Below, one piece after another: positions 41,623 through 53,900 of a stretch of DNA of 64,000 bases. Source of the stretch: Xenoacremonium recifei (lineage: Eukaryota; Ascomycota; Sordariomycetes; Hypocreales; Nectriaceae). Below the pieces are notes generated by a model. The model did no database searches and was not told the DNA's origin. It saw only the letters and a program-made list of their open reading frames with translations. The stretch covers positions 248,001 through 312,000 of the forward strand of contig WOFQ01000015.1 in NCBI GenBank assembly GCA_012184525.1, given 5' to 3'. Each line of letters opens with the position of its first letter. The first letter of the stretch is position 1. The translations under genes and the position numbers were made by a program.

Positions 41623-44563
41623 ATGGAGATGACTGCGCGCCTGTCCTGGCGATGGACGACCTTTCTTCTCTTTTTGGGGGTGTTAGTGTGTATGATACAG
41701 CCATCTGGTATGCTGTTACTTCTCCAATGCTATGCTCCTGTCTCACACTTGAACAGCCGCTGTCAAGGAACACGATTTCAAGAAGTGCCACCAGTCTGGC
41801 TTCTGCAAACGAAACCGAGACTATGCCGATAACGCCATCTCGCAATCTTCCAGCTGGGCCTCACCGTATGACGTCCCCGCCGATTCGATATCGTTCAACG
41901 GTGGCCAACTCCAGGCCACCATCCTCAAGAAGATAAACTCCAACGGCGAGACGGTGCGATTACCTCTGACCGTCAGCTTCCTTAAGTCAGGCCTTGCTCG
42001 AGTTACAGTGGATGAGGAGAAACGCCAGAATAAGGACATTGTTCTGCGCAACGACAGCCCCGTCAGAAAAGAACGCTACAATGAGGCCGAGAGACTAGTC
42101 ATTGTTGGTGGATTGGAATTGGATAAGGACGCCAAGGTTTCTTCTCAGGACAAGAACAAGATCATCATTGAATATGGCCCAGGCTCTACCTATGAAGCCG
42201 TCATCAAGCTCTCCCCCTTGGAGATTGAATTCCGAAAGGATGGCTCTCCTCATATCAAGTTCAACGACAGGGGTCTACTCAACATGGAACACTGGCGACC
42301 CAAGATCGAGAACAAGGAGGGCGAAGAGAGCGCCGAGGATGAGAGCACCTGGTGGGACGAGTCTTTTGGTGGTAGCACCGACACAAAGCCTCGGGGCCCA
42401 GAGAGTGTAGCACTTGACATTTCCTTCGTCGGATACGAGCATGTATTTGGTGTCCCTGAGCATACCGGGCCACTGTCCCTCAAACAGACGAGGGGCGGCG
42501 AGGGTAACTATAACGATCCCTACCGGTTGTATAACTCAGATGTCTTTGAGTATATTCTGGACAGCCCGATGACGCTCTATGGTGCAATTCCTTTCATGCA
42601 GGCCCATCGAAAGGATTCGTCCGTCGGCGTCTTCTGGCTCAATGCCGCCGAGACATGGATCGATATTGTCAAAAGCAAGGATAGCCTCAACCCCCTAAGC
42701 TTGGGTATTGGGGCCAAGACCAACACTCATACGCATTGGATTTCTGAGGCCGGTCTCCTGGACGTCTTTGTCCTCCTGGGCCCTACTCCCAAAGACTTGA
42801 CTACGAAGTTCGGCGAGCTCACTGGAACTACGGCCATGCCCCAAGAGTTTGCGGTCGGATACCACCAGTGCCGATGGAACTACATGACAGATGATGACGT
42901 GAAAGATGTAGATCGCAAGATGGACAGATTCAAAATTCCCTACGATATCATCTGGCTCGATCTTGAGTACACTGACGATAGGAAGTACTTCACTTGGGAG
43001 CCCCTTTCTTTCAAGGACCCTGTCAGCATGGGTGAGCAGCTTGACGAACACGGCCGAAAGCTGGTCCTCTTGATCGATCCTCACATCAAGAAGAAGGATG
43101 GATACTCTGTATCAGCCGAGCTGATTTCTCAGGACCTCGCTGTCCGCAACAAGGATGGCAAGATCTATGAAGGTTGGTGCTGGCCAGGCGCGTCTAACTG
43201 GATCGACTGCTTCAACCCCAAGGCCATTGAGTGGTGGAAGACGCTCTTCAAGTATGACAAGTTCAAGGGCACTGCAGAGAACACCTTCATCTGGAATGAC
43301 ATGAACGAGCCCTCGGTTTTTAACGGACCCGAGACTACGATGCAGAAGGATAACATTCACTACGGCAACTGGGAACACCGAGATGTCCACAACATCAACG
43401 GAATGACCTTTCACAATGCTACTTTCCAGGCGATGCTGTCCCGCAAGAAGGGAGAGCTGCGCCGGCCTTTCATCCTGACACGATCATTCTATGCTGGCTC
43501 TCAGAAGTATGGTGCGATGTGGACAGGTGATAACCAGGCTGAATGGGATCACCTTGAGGCCTCTATTCCGATGGTCCTGAACCAGGGCATTTCGGGATTC
43601 CCCTTTGCCGGAGCCGATGTTGGTGGCTTCTTTGGAAACCCTGACAAGGACTTGCTTGCTCGTTGGTACCAAGCTGGTGCTTTCTACCCCTTCTTCCGAG
43701 CGCATGCACACATCGACTCCCGCCGCCGCGAGCCTTACCTTCTTGGTGAACCTTACACGCAGATTGCGACGGCCGCAGTGCGTCTGCGGTATAGCCTGCT
43801 CCCTGCTTGGTACACAGCATTCTTCCACGCCAATCGGGACGGAAGCCCGATAGTGCGACCTATGCTCTGGACTCACCCTTCAGAAGAAGCTGGGCTTGCA
43901 ATTGACGACCAGCTGTTCCTCGGCTCGACTGGCCTTCTGGCAAAGCCTGTCGTACACAAGGACAAGGAGTCGGCGGATATCTGGATTCCTGACGACGAGG
44001 TCTACTATGACTATTTCACCTACGAGACGCTCAAGACGCACAAGGGCAAACACGTCACGGTGGCAGCCCCTCTGGAGAAGATCCCGCTCCTCATGAGGGG
44101 TGGACACATTATCCCCCGTCGAGACATTCCCCGCCGTTCAAGTGCGATGATGCGATTTGACGACTACACTTTGGTGGTTTCCGTCTCCAAGGCCGGAAAC
44201 GCTGAGGGAGAGTTGTATGCCGACGACGGAGACTCGTTTGACTATGAGCAAGGCCAGTACATCCACCGCAAGTTCAGTCTAAGCGGCAACACCCTGACAT
44301 CTCTGGATGCCGAGGGCCGTGACACTAAGTCGATCAAGGCTGGTGACTGGCTGAAGGCGATGGACGAGGTACACGTCGACAAGATCATCCTCGTAGGAGT
44401 GTCCTCTGCGTGGAACACGAACCAGGTGCAGGTCGAATCCGAGGGCAAGACCTGGACGGCCAAGGTGCAGTACAATGCTGCAAAGGACGGACGAGCAGCT
44501 TTCGCAGTGGTGGGTCGCGTAGGCGCGAAGATTGGGGAGGACTGGACGATCAAGCTCGCGTAG
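41623..44563 (+). CDS. Glucosidase II alpha subunit (GH31)
   Basis: An ER enzyme that trims the inner alpha-1,3-linked glucoses of N-glycans, acting with a beta subunit. Two exons: 41623-41707 and 41757-44563, intron GTATGC...ACAG of 49 nt. The N-terminus is a signal peptide (RLSWRWTTFLLFLGVLVCMIQ). It is followed by the family opening VKEHDFKKCHQSGFCKRNR. The GH31 catalytic nucleophile is the Asp in WNDMNEPS (codon 43298-43300), and the acid/base region MWTGDNQAEWDHL is intact. The barrel is followed by the proximal and distal beta domains (IPLLMRGGHIIPRRD, YADDGDSFDYEQGQ). Total about 960 residues, normal for the family. No ER-retention signal, as expected, since the beta subunit supplies it. 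Confidence 0.96.
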
Positions 44564-47189
44564 ACCTGTGTCCTGTGTAGGTCTGTATGTACGGATGATT
44601 AGTTGTACTATGTAGTGAGTATAGTATGTGTTTGAACATGTGCATTCTTGGCGACTTGGCAGGGTGTTGGACGCGGAGATTAGCCCATCCCACATTCTCA
44701 GTGCTACGAAGTCCCCTGAATGGATAGAGGAGAGGCCAAGACAGCCACATATTATGGAGAGAGGGGGAGCCGGGAAGAAGGGATTTATCCGTCTTGGCCA
44801 CGAAGCAGATGACTTCGAGGCGCAATATTAGTGGACAGAATAGCGAGAATTGAAGCGGTTCTATGGGAAGGGATCGACGAGTTGCACCACGCACGCTGGC
44901 GAGGCCCGCTGTTGATTGACGCTGCTGTTGCGCGGTGAGAGCGGAAAGTTGTGGATTCTCACGGATCTTTAGACTTGCGGTGGGAAGAGCCGTCCCAGAC
45001 AACCGAGATAGGTCCCACGTCATGACCCCGGGAGGAGAATGGATCTTTGGGCCTTGGATCTTGGTTCTGGAGTAGAGACAGATACAGTTCATACGGATAC
45101 GCGACGAGGCGGTGGAGCGAGGCTGACGTGCGGCTTCGGAAGGCCAGGGAAGACGCGCAGCCGTGGTGGTGTTGCAGAGCGATGATTGGCATGCGGCATG
45201 CAGGGCGTTGAGGGATCGTCGCCCAGGGTTTTAGAGTCAGCATGTGAAATGATATCCACCGGACGGGACGGGAGCTGGGGAAGGCGAGATTTGTTTCCAT
45301 GATCTGAGGCCCATGTTGGAGTGTTCAAGGCATATTCTTGGTGTTGTGGTTTGACTTTGTTGAGGTTGAGGTCGCCACGTGCAAGTTTCTATTTTAGGAA
45401 AATGCTAGAAAGGAAAAGAAGCCGTGAAGAAAATTCTCCCAAGCAGGAAAGCAGAGGGCGGCCAGCATCCAATACCTGGGCGTGGATGACAGCGGCTGGG
45501 CGAACGGGTGTGCAAGCCTGATCCCAAAGGGGACGGGGCATGTTCTGCATCGGTGATGGAGTGGGCCCAGGCGCCTTGCCACCGCTAGAGGTAGAATCCT
45601 TGGGGGCAGCTTTAGTGAATGAAGGGAAAAGGAGAGGCGAAAACACTGCAGATGGACGGGCGCAGTGATATTGCGATGGGAGTGATTTAAACTTGCTATT
45701 GGGGGAGGCTCAGGCACGACAGACGGGTAGATAAGGGCTGAGACATGGCCCTGGAGAGGAAGTGACGGTGCTAGACATGCTCTGAAACACCCGGGAATAC
45801 AGTACAGTCTGAGGCTCTTCGCGCGGACTGGGCGCTGCCCCCACGCTGGCGGCGCGGATCACAGTGAGAGATGCCGGCGATGCACAGGGCAAACACAGCG
45901 AACAGGGGCAGTTAAGCGTGGTGGCGGCGGGAATGCAGGGGCAGACCAGGGCCCTTTCCTCGCCAAGGCCCTGACGTCACTCACTGGGCTGGCACACAAC
46001 AGCGGATGCCTGCGAACGAACGACATCGACATCTGTTTTTGACGCTTCATCCAACTAGCCCCCAGCCAGGAAGGGATTGACAACAGCCGGACGCTTATCG
46101 ACAGCCAGTTCCGTGCCTTCGGCCACACGCAACACCCCGGCCCGACGCTGTGTGTCTTTCCGCGAGACAGAGACAGGCGCACACCTCCCAGCCTCGGGTT
46201 TCCCCTTTGATCGAGTGACAGGCCGGCGCCATCCCTGTATGAGCAAAAATTTATGCTTGCAGTTTTTACCGGGCTTTGGGGCTTTCCGCTTTCCCCTGGG
46301 CGCGTGCTTGCGTGTGCTGGTGGAGAGGCCCCGAGATATGCCCACGACGCGATATGGAAATGCGACCGCCGCGGATGATGATGGCCTGCGTCCTCCGCAA
46401 TATGGGAACAGGTGTGGAACCGGCGGCCCCTTGATAGCAAGTTTTCGAGATGCGTGCTGGCTTGTCGCTTGGATCGGGGGTCCTGACCGTTATCCACAGC
46501 CTGGCCTGGAGAAGTCAGACTCTTAAGTTGGACACCTCCCGGTCGCCCGCCCGTCGCCCCGACTTCGAGATTTGATCTCTCACACGCTCGCTTTTCGTTT
46601 CGTTTGATCGATTGCCGCCGGGAAGCACATTCACGGACCCTTGTGTGCAGGTTGTGCGCTGAGTGTACTGTACTGTACGTATCACGCAAACAACTCCGGA
46701 GAGGCTCCGCCGCGCAACATCGCGAAACTCCACAAACCGTTGTCCTCTTCCCGTCCTTCCCCCCATCCATTCATCGCCGATGAGCTGTCGCGATCCAAAT
46801 CCACTTTTTTAAGCATTAAGCCTTCGTCGTCGTCTTCACGCTTCGTTTACATACCGGACCTGCTGGGACCCAATTTCGTCATCCGCTCTCCACACTGTCG
46901 CGGCTCTGTCGTCAAGAAAGTCAATATCAGGACGACTTTGTTCGACACGGTTTTTGAGTTGGACCTTTCAACTCAGCTCTGTCAAACGCTTTTAGTTGGG
47001 CTGAGCTCATGGCTACTCTCGTTGACCCCTGAACCGCCTTTCAGCATCACTGTAAGTCAAGGCCCTTAACCCCAATCCCGATCTCAACCACAGCTCAATA
47101 CTTAAATCCTATCCCCGGACTCACTCAAAATCCTTAATTATATCCTGATTTCTAACTAACCTCTGCAGTAAACCAGCCTGGTACTCGCC
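44564..47189. other. 2.6-kb gene-free region with likely 5' leader intron
   Basis: The longest stretch without a gene. Many frames exist on both strands (up to 303 codons at 45859-46770 minus), but their residue composition (many Arg, Cys, Pro, no hydrophobic core) is that of random GC-rich DNA. Just before the channel gene, a GTAAGT donor at 47053 and a CTGCAG acceptor at 47164-47169 mark a likely intron in the 5' untranslated region, 20 bases before the start codon. Short palindromic TGTACTGTACTGTACGTA lies near 46664-46681. Confidence 0.45.
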
Positions 47190-49724
47190 ATGTCCGACGT
47201 AACCGACCCCCCTGAGGACCGTGGTCGGCCTCGCGTCGAATTTGAAGAAGATGAGAAGAAGCATTCAGCCCCATCCCTCGACACTTTCAACACGCTAGCA
47301 CCGACTTACAACACCAACTCCAATGACTCTCGCAAGCCCGTGTCGCCATCTGGTCAGCGTGCAGATGCTAGTCGCCTCAACGATGACCTCGAGCTGCTCC
47401 GGGTTGAGCGCGAAGTGTCACGCGAAGAAGAGCAACAGAAGACTCGAGTACATAATGCTGAGCCCGAGGACGCCTTTAACCAAGCGGAACCCGAGGAACA
47501 CCATCATGAGAGCAAAAGGGAATCGGATGCTGCGCTGCTAAAGCTATGGCTGTTCCTTAGAAAGTTCCCGCGATTCATCCGATATACCCTCTATCTCTTC
47601 CCCGGAGCTGCTATTCTTCTGATCCCGGTGCTTTTAGGAGCTCTGGCGTTCAACACCAAGGACCGTGCCGTCGGTGGCTATGGTGGTGTGTATCTCATGT
47701 GGTTCGGTATCTGGCTTGAGATCGTCTGGGGTACGTTGTGGGTGTCGCGCATGATTACGAGTCTGATGCCGCACCTCTTCCAGCTCACCGGTAAGCTGTT
47801 CGGCTCGACCGCCCCGAAGAAATGGCGGGATATCGGAGCTCAACTCGAGCTGCACACGGCCCTGTTTCTCTGGATGCTGGCCATTCTCATTTCATATGGT
47901 CCTACCATCAGTGGTCATCGGACTCCTATCGACCCGGACAGAGCCGATGAGGGCAAGCAGGAATGGATCTCCATCGTTCGCAAGATTATCATCGCGTTTT
48001 TCATCCTTGCAATTCTGAACTTCATCGAGAAGATCCTTATCCAGTGGATCGCCATGTCCTTCCACCAGCGCACCTACGCAACCAGAATCGACAACAACAA
48101 GTCCGATATTCGTCACCTGGTTATGCTTTATGAATATGCCAAGTCGAATCTCGAGCAAACCGATTACTTCTGGCAGCGTGGCAGCACATCGGCGTCTGGC
48201 GCTCAGACTCCTATGCAGACACTCCAGAACAACGCAGTTCACGCCTGGAACAAGGTGGGCATGGTCGCGAACCGCGTTGGCAACGACTTTATCGGTCGCA
48301 AGATTGACAACAACCACCCGCGCAAGGTTGTGTCAGAGCTGCTGAGGACAACACATTCGTCGCACACCCTGGCGCGGCTCATCTATCGCAGCCTTGTCCG
48401 GGAGGATCGCGATACGGTGTATCTTGAGGATATCCAGCGTGTATTCCATACTGATGACGAAGCAGAGGTCGCCTTTGCTATTTTTGACAAAGATCTCAAC
48501 GGCGATATCTCTATTGACGAGTTTGAGGCTGTGTGCAATGAGATCCATCTCGAAAAGAAGGCCATTGCCGCCTCGCTCAAGGATCTTGACTCAGTGATCC
48601 AGAAGCTCGACAAGGTGTTCCTGTTCATCATCGCCATCATTACTATCATCGTCTTTATCTCGATTCTCTCGAGCTCCGCTGCCTCAGCTCTGGGCTCAGC
48701 CGGTACGGTTCTGCTGGGTCTATCATGGCTTCTGCAGGCCACAGCACAGGAGTTCCTTCAGTCCATCATCTTTGTCTTCATCAAGCATCCCTTCGACGTC
48801 GGTGACCGCGTGACCATCTATGGCAACGCTGGTTCCGCTGGTCTGGGCGACGACTATTACGTGACGGAGATCTCGCTGCTGTACACCGAGTTCAAGAAAA
48901 TGCAGGGCCACATCGTCCAGGCACCCAACTCGCTGCTCAACACCCTCTTCATTCTCAACCAGAGACGATCCAACGGGCTGGCTGATCCAATCGAGCTGAA
49001 GATGCGCTTCGGCACGCCGCCGCAGATGATTGAGGAGCTCAAGGCGCGCATGCTCGACTTCTGCTTGCAGAACAAGCGTGATTACCAACCCCGTATCATC
49101 ACTGAGATGTCGACCCTCGAAGAGGTTCGATCGTGCACCATGAACATTGTCTTCTTCCACAAGAGCAACTACCAGAACGAGCTGCTACGCTTGACGCGTC
49201 ACAACAAGTTCTGCACTGAGCTCATGTACCAGATGGTCAACATTGGCATCGAGGCTCCTTACCGCATCGAACCTGGTGGCAGCAAAGAGCATCCCATGTT
49301 CTTTACTGGCATGCAGCCCCCTCCCGCGTATGGCAAGGATACTCAGAACCCTCCTCAGCATCCTCCCGCAGCCACACCGCAGAGCCCTTCGGATAATTAC
49401 CTAGGCCCGCCACTTTCTCATCAGCCCTCGACTTTCAGCTCACGAAGCAACGAATGGGCAGAGCAGCGAGCCTCGACGGACCCCGGCATGACGGACTTCC
49501 AGGACGTCTTCGAGACCCGACGCGAGCACGTACAAGCACACCGGCTAGCATCGATTCGTGAGAAGGGCCGCGCAGAGCGCCGGGAGGAGGACGCCGAGGA
49601 GCGGGCCAGTGCTTCGGGCGTTGATCGCGTTCGAACGTCGACGGAAAGCCGGAGCAGGAGCGGGTTCCTGGGCCGGCATCGAGCGGCTTCTAGGAGCCAG
49701 CAGCAGCAGGGCGAGATTGTCTAG
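47190..49724 (+). CDS. EF-hand MscS-type mechanosensitive channel (Msy1/2-like)
   Basis: A single exon, 844 residues. After a charged N-terminus of about 110 residues come four hydrophobic segments (for example YTLYLFPGAAILLIPVLLGA). An EF-hand calcium-binding loop with DKDLNGDISIDE is at 48486-48521, followed by the MscS pore domain (LFIIAIITIIVFISILSSSA, and SAGTVLLGLSWLLQATAQEF for the pore-lining helix) and its beta domain (PFDVGDRVTIYGNAG). The tail is Gln/Pro/Arg-rich and disordered. This layout (four TMs, EF hand, MscS) is that of the fission-yeast Msy1/Msy2 channels that act in ER or cortical membranes during hypo-osmotic shock and calcium release. A long gene-free leader with an intron precedes it, suggesting complex control. 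Confidence 0.93.
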   Translation: MSDVTDPPEDRGRPRVEFEEDEKKHSAPSLDTFNTLAPTYNTNSNDSRKPVSPSGQRADASRLNDDLELLRVEREVSREEEQQKTRVHNAEPEDAFNQAEPEEHHHESKRESDAALLKLWLFLRKFPRFIRYTLYLFPGAAILLIPVLLGALAFNTKDRAVGGYGGVYLMWFGIWLEIVWGTLWVSRMITSLMPHLFQLTGKLFGSTAPKKWRDIGAQLELHTALFLWMLAILISYGPTISGHRTPIDPDRADEGKQEWISIVRKIIIAFFILAILNFIEKILIQWIAMSFHQRTYATRIDNNKSDIRHLVMLYEYAKSNLEQTDYFWQRGSTSASGAQTPMQTLQNNAVHAWNKVGMVANRVGNDFIGRKIDNNHPRKVVSELLRTTHSSHTLARLIYRSLVREDRDTVYLEDIQRVFHTDDEAEVAFAIFDKDLNGDISIDEFEAVCNEIHLEKKAIAASLKDLDSVIQKLDKVFLFIIAIITIIVFISILSSSAASALGSAGTVLLGLSWLLQATAQEFLQSIIFVFIKHPFDVGDRVTIYGNAGSAGLGDDYYVTEISLLYTEFKKMQGHIVQAPNSLLNTLFILNQRRSNGLADPIELKMRFGTPPQMIEELKARMLDFCLQNKRDYQPRIITEMSTLEEVRSCTMNIVFFHKSNYQNELLRLTRHNKFCTELMYQMVNIGIEAPYRIEPGGSKEHPMFFTGMQPPPAYGKDTQNPPQHPPAATPQSPSDNYLGPPLSHQPSTFSSRSNEWAEQRASTDPGMTDFQDVFETRREHVQAHRLASIREKGRAERREEDAEERASASGVDRVRTSTESRSRSGFLGRHRAASRSQQQQGEIV

Positions 49725-50906
49725 GCTCTGACCTGGATTCTGGATGTCGACCTCAGCGGTGCTTGTAGACTCTTGAGCTTTTGTCTTCTTTCCTTACGCA
49801 CATGACGCAACGAAAATGGGATGCGACGGTCAAATGACCGTTGCCGGCGCTATTTGATTTCTTTGTTCTTTGATCGGAAACGGGGATGACTTGCATCTAG
49901 ATTGGGACCTAGACTGATAGAGAGGACGAGCTGATGACACGGATAGCGATACCTCATGAATAGAATGCATGAAGCCATCAGCGATGGTTTATGAAATTAT
50001 TGACATACATTGAAACTTCCTAAGCTGAATGAGTTCAATCTAGTGCATGTCTTATGTTCGCATCTGTCTAATTGTGAATGCCTTCGTAAGCGCTGTGAGA
50101 TGTCGGGAGCAGACGCAGCCAGTCATGATGGAGCGTCAAAGCACAGGGCCAGACTCGGGACGAATATCCAATAATAGCGGCGGGGTTCCGGTGGCGGCAG
50201 CGGGAACAAGCTTAACAATAACGGCCTGCAATCCCCGTATTTTAAGCAGGGGTGTTTTATTATGATTCTCCGTTATTGACGGCAGAGGGGCTGTTGACGT
50301 TGGAAGTTGAGAATGATGTAAGTTGTTTAGAGTAACGGCAGAGAACCTCATGCGAGCTCATCTCAAGGTCTCATAGTCTGATTGCTGAAACATTGCAATT
50401 GGCGCTACATCCTCCAGAGCTCCCAGGGTCCAGCTCCAGCGAGCTCCCTGCGCCCAATCGTGGCGCGCCTAGACCGACTCAGCCGCATCATGGCTGCGGT
50501 TAGCTCTTCCTGTCGCTCCCCGTGTCGGTTGGGCTGATAATTTGCTTTGCCTAACTCTGACCTGTTCTGTTTCTGTAGAGCTTCATTCTCTGGCGCAGGG
50601 GAGGAAAGCCTCGAGCTCCGACAGCGAAACGACATTGCATTGAGAACGAGCGAGCGAGCGACTTTGTGCTTAGTATCACGATACCCTACTTCTTCTGATT
50701 TGTTTGCATTGTGCGGCTGGCTTTGAGGCGGCGTCCGTGTGACGAGGCGGCGGACGGAAACTCTACGACAAACAAACTCCCTTACATACGACACTCTTTG
50801 ACGAACTTCGATCCTCTACCGATCCCTTCACGAGCGGACGGCCGAACAACTACAAGAAAACGATGCAACGCCCCTGTTAGCAGCCTGCCAGCAGACGCAA
50901 ATCATC
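49725..50906. other. Spacer with leader of the WW-like gene
   Basis: About 1.2 kb. No convincing coding frame. Probably the 3' UTR of the channel gene and the promoter and leader of the next gene. Confidence 0.45.
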
Positions 50907-53900
50907 ATGGCCGGCCTCCCCCCCGGCTGGGAATGGGACTACGACGGCACACGGTGGTTCTACCGCTACAAGCCCAACGGCCACATCCAATACCACTTCC
51001 CATCCGAAGGCGACGAGTTCCCCGACTTCATCGATGCCTCAACACCGGCGCCCGATCTCGCGCCCGAAGAGCGCCTCGAGTCGCAGCAGCAGGTCAAGCG
51101 TCAGGCCAGCGTCACATCCGCTACCACCACGACCACCCGCAATAAGGATGCCGCGTGGAAGAGCCGCATGTCGGCGTCGGCGCAGCCCGTGAGCTATGTG
51201 TGGGACGGCTTTGGCGCGGACGACGAGGACGATGAAGAGGAGGTGGAAGAGGAGGGCGAGGCGAGCGGCGCGGTGTTCCAGCCTGAGAACTTCATGTATC
51301 TGGGCCCGGGAGCGTATAATGATGTCAGTCCCCTTGCGGAGGAGGAGGACGAAGCAGCGAGGAGGGTCGTCGCGGGAGGGTCGATACAGGGTCGTGTCAG
51401 CAAAGGCGTCAGTCCGGAGGGCAGCCAACGAACAACACCGCTGGTCACCACGAGCGAAACGGCCGCTGCTGTAGCTACGCCGCCTACAGTTCCCGAGGAA
51501 CCAGTTGAGACGGTGCATATTCTTGATGGGCGAGAGATGCCGCATGAGCTGCCGGTCGAGGAGGTGTTTAATCCAGTGGGCATGATCGCCGAAATGCCCA
51601 CGGAGCATACGGCCGTGGCACGGATTGAGACGGAGCCGGAGCCTGTTGAGATGGCGGACAATGCTGTGCTGGCGCCGATTGAGACTTATACGCTGCCAGA
51701 GGGCGTCGCTGAGTTACCGGTTGTTGTTAAAGAGGAGGAAGAGAAGTCAGAGCCTGGACCCGAGAGAGAGAACACGCGTGAAGAGGTCGAGGGAGTGCAG
51801 TCAGTGAAGATGGGCAAGCAACCCGAAAGCAGCAGTGCATACCAGCCTTATAAGCCTGGCTCTGCTCCTCCGCGCGAGACAACATCATCGAGTAATGTTG
51901 ACTCGGGGAAACGCATGTCCGTCATGTCGTTGCAGCGGGAGACGAGCTTGAGTATGGGTCCGATATCGAGAACAGCACAGGCTGTGAGCCATGAGCGCCC
52001 CTCGGTCTTGTCGCCCCCTCAAAATACTACACGGAGTCAAGTTGAGAGCACGACGGCAGTCGATGTCGGTGCTGGCGCTATGTCTCAAGGCCAACCTCAA
52101 GGGATGCAAGCATCCCAAGGCGAACTCTCACACTTCCCCTCGGTCCTCAAGCCAGCTAGAAAGGCAGTCAACCAATCCTCCGCGACCACCACCCTCCAAC
52201 CTCCTACTGGACAGCCCAACTTGGAAGCAGAGGCATTACAGGATCCTTCTAAGGCTGAAGCCGGCGTGCAGAAGTTTCCGTCGGTGCTCCGTCCGGCACG
52301 CGGAAGGGCGCCGTCCCAGCCTGGCCAGCAACCTCAGTTCCCCCCGACTGCCACTCCCTCGCAAGGTAACGGTTATGTGCCGCCGAAACAGGGTCAGCAT
52401 CCGCCGTCGATGACGCCTGCGCCGAGACCTCCGCAACCGCCTCCGAAAGCTCCCATTGCGCCGCCAAAAGAGCCCATTGTTGGTATGCAGAGAGTCAATA
52501 CCTTGCCTGAAGGACCGCCGGCGGATGGAAAGGCTCAAGGACCGGCCCCTGTTGAGCATCCCGCCCGACCCTCGAGTGTCATGCCGGCTTTGGGCGGCGA
52601 GACAAGGAGCAATGTACCGACACAACATTTTAGAGTGCCTTCTGTGGCTGAACAGCCTCCTCGGTCTGCTAGTGTCATGCCAGCGTTGGGAGGGGAGACG
52701 AGGACACAGATTCCCCAAGCAGCACTGCCGACTGCAGGAGGACAGCCCCCGAGAGCAGCAAGTGTAGCCCCTGCGATGGTTGGCGGACAATATCAAACAC
52801 TCCCACAGCAACGCATTCAACAACCTGCCAGACCTGCGTCTGCGATGCCTTCACCTGGCAGAGGACCTTATGGGATCAGTCCTCAGGGGGGCCCACGTCA
52901 GCAGAGTACGGTTCTGCCGTATCCTGATGATGAACCTCCTCCACTGGCGGCTGTTAAACGACAGAGCATCTTACCATATCCTGAAGATGACCGTCCCCCG
53001 CCTCTCCGAGCGAGTCAATCCGGACCCGTTGGTCGTGCGGCTCCAACTCCGGATCCTCGTCATGGCCGACCACCCCTGGAACGCGAAGTCCCTTCACAGC
53101 CACCAACCCATGCTGTTCAACCTACAAATGCCCCTCAGCAGCAGACATACGAACCCTCACTTCCGGCCCAAGGCTTCCGCCGCCACTCCTCCTTCGGTCC
53201 CGCCGCTGAGGTCTCTCCCATAGACTCCCGCCACAGCAGCGTGTCCTCCATGTTCGCCATGCAAACCCCTTCTCCCATGGAGAACAGCCGCCGCGCCTCA
53301 TCCGCCGCGTCCCTCCCCCAAGGCGTTAACAGCAACTTCACACCCTCTCCCGTCTCCAGCGGTCGCAGCCAGGACCCGACTCCTACGCCTCCCTCCGCCG
53401 TGAGCGTCGCATTTAACCCGCCCTTTGCCGTCTCGCCGCCTGAGTCGTCGCAGGGTAGTGGTGAGAGGTCGTATTTCCCGGCTCAGGCGCAAGAAGGCCA
53501 GGGCCATGCTGTTTCGGCGCAGAATAAGCTCCGGAAGAAGAGTATTACGCGTCAAGAGCAGAGACGGAATTCCTTACCGCCGGCTCCGTCACCCCTTGCT
53601 GGTCAGGAACCTACAATTCCACAGCTTCTGCCAGCCAATGCCCCGACGCCGGGACACCTGCTCGGCCGGATTGAAGAGCACGAGGAGTCGGACGCGATGT
53701 CGGCGAGAAGTCAATCACCGCAGGATACGCGCCGAAGCTCGTTGCAGAGCAATCAGAGTAGTCGACGGCTTAGTCTTCAAAGCGAGGGCGCTCCGGCATC
53801 GCCCGCGGGGTATGTTGCGCCGCCGCTGCAGAGCCAGAAGCAGTTATTGAGGAAGCCTTCCAAGGCGCAGGCCGCGGCGGCGGCGCAGGCGAGAGCGCAG

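Noticed and set aside
45859..46770. 303-codon minus-strand frame in the 2.6-kb gap
   Set aside because: Arg/Ser/Cys/Pro-rich without hydrophobic core or family similarity; overlapped by other equally meaningless frames.
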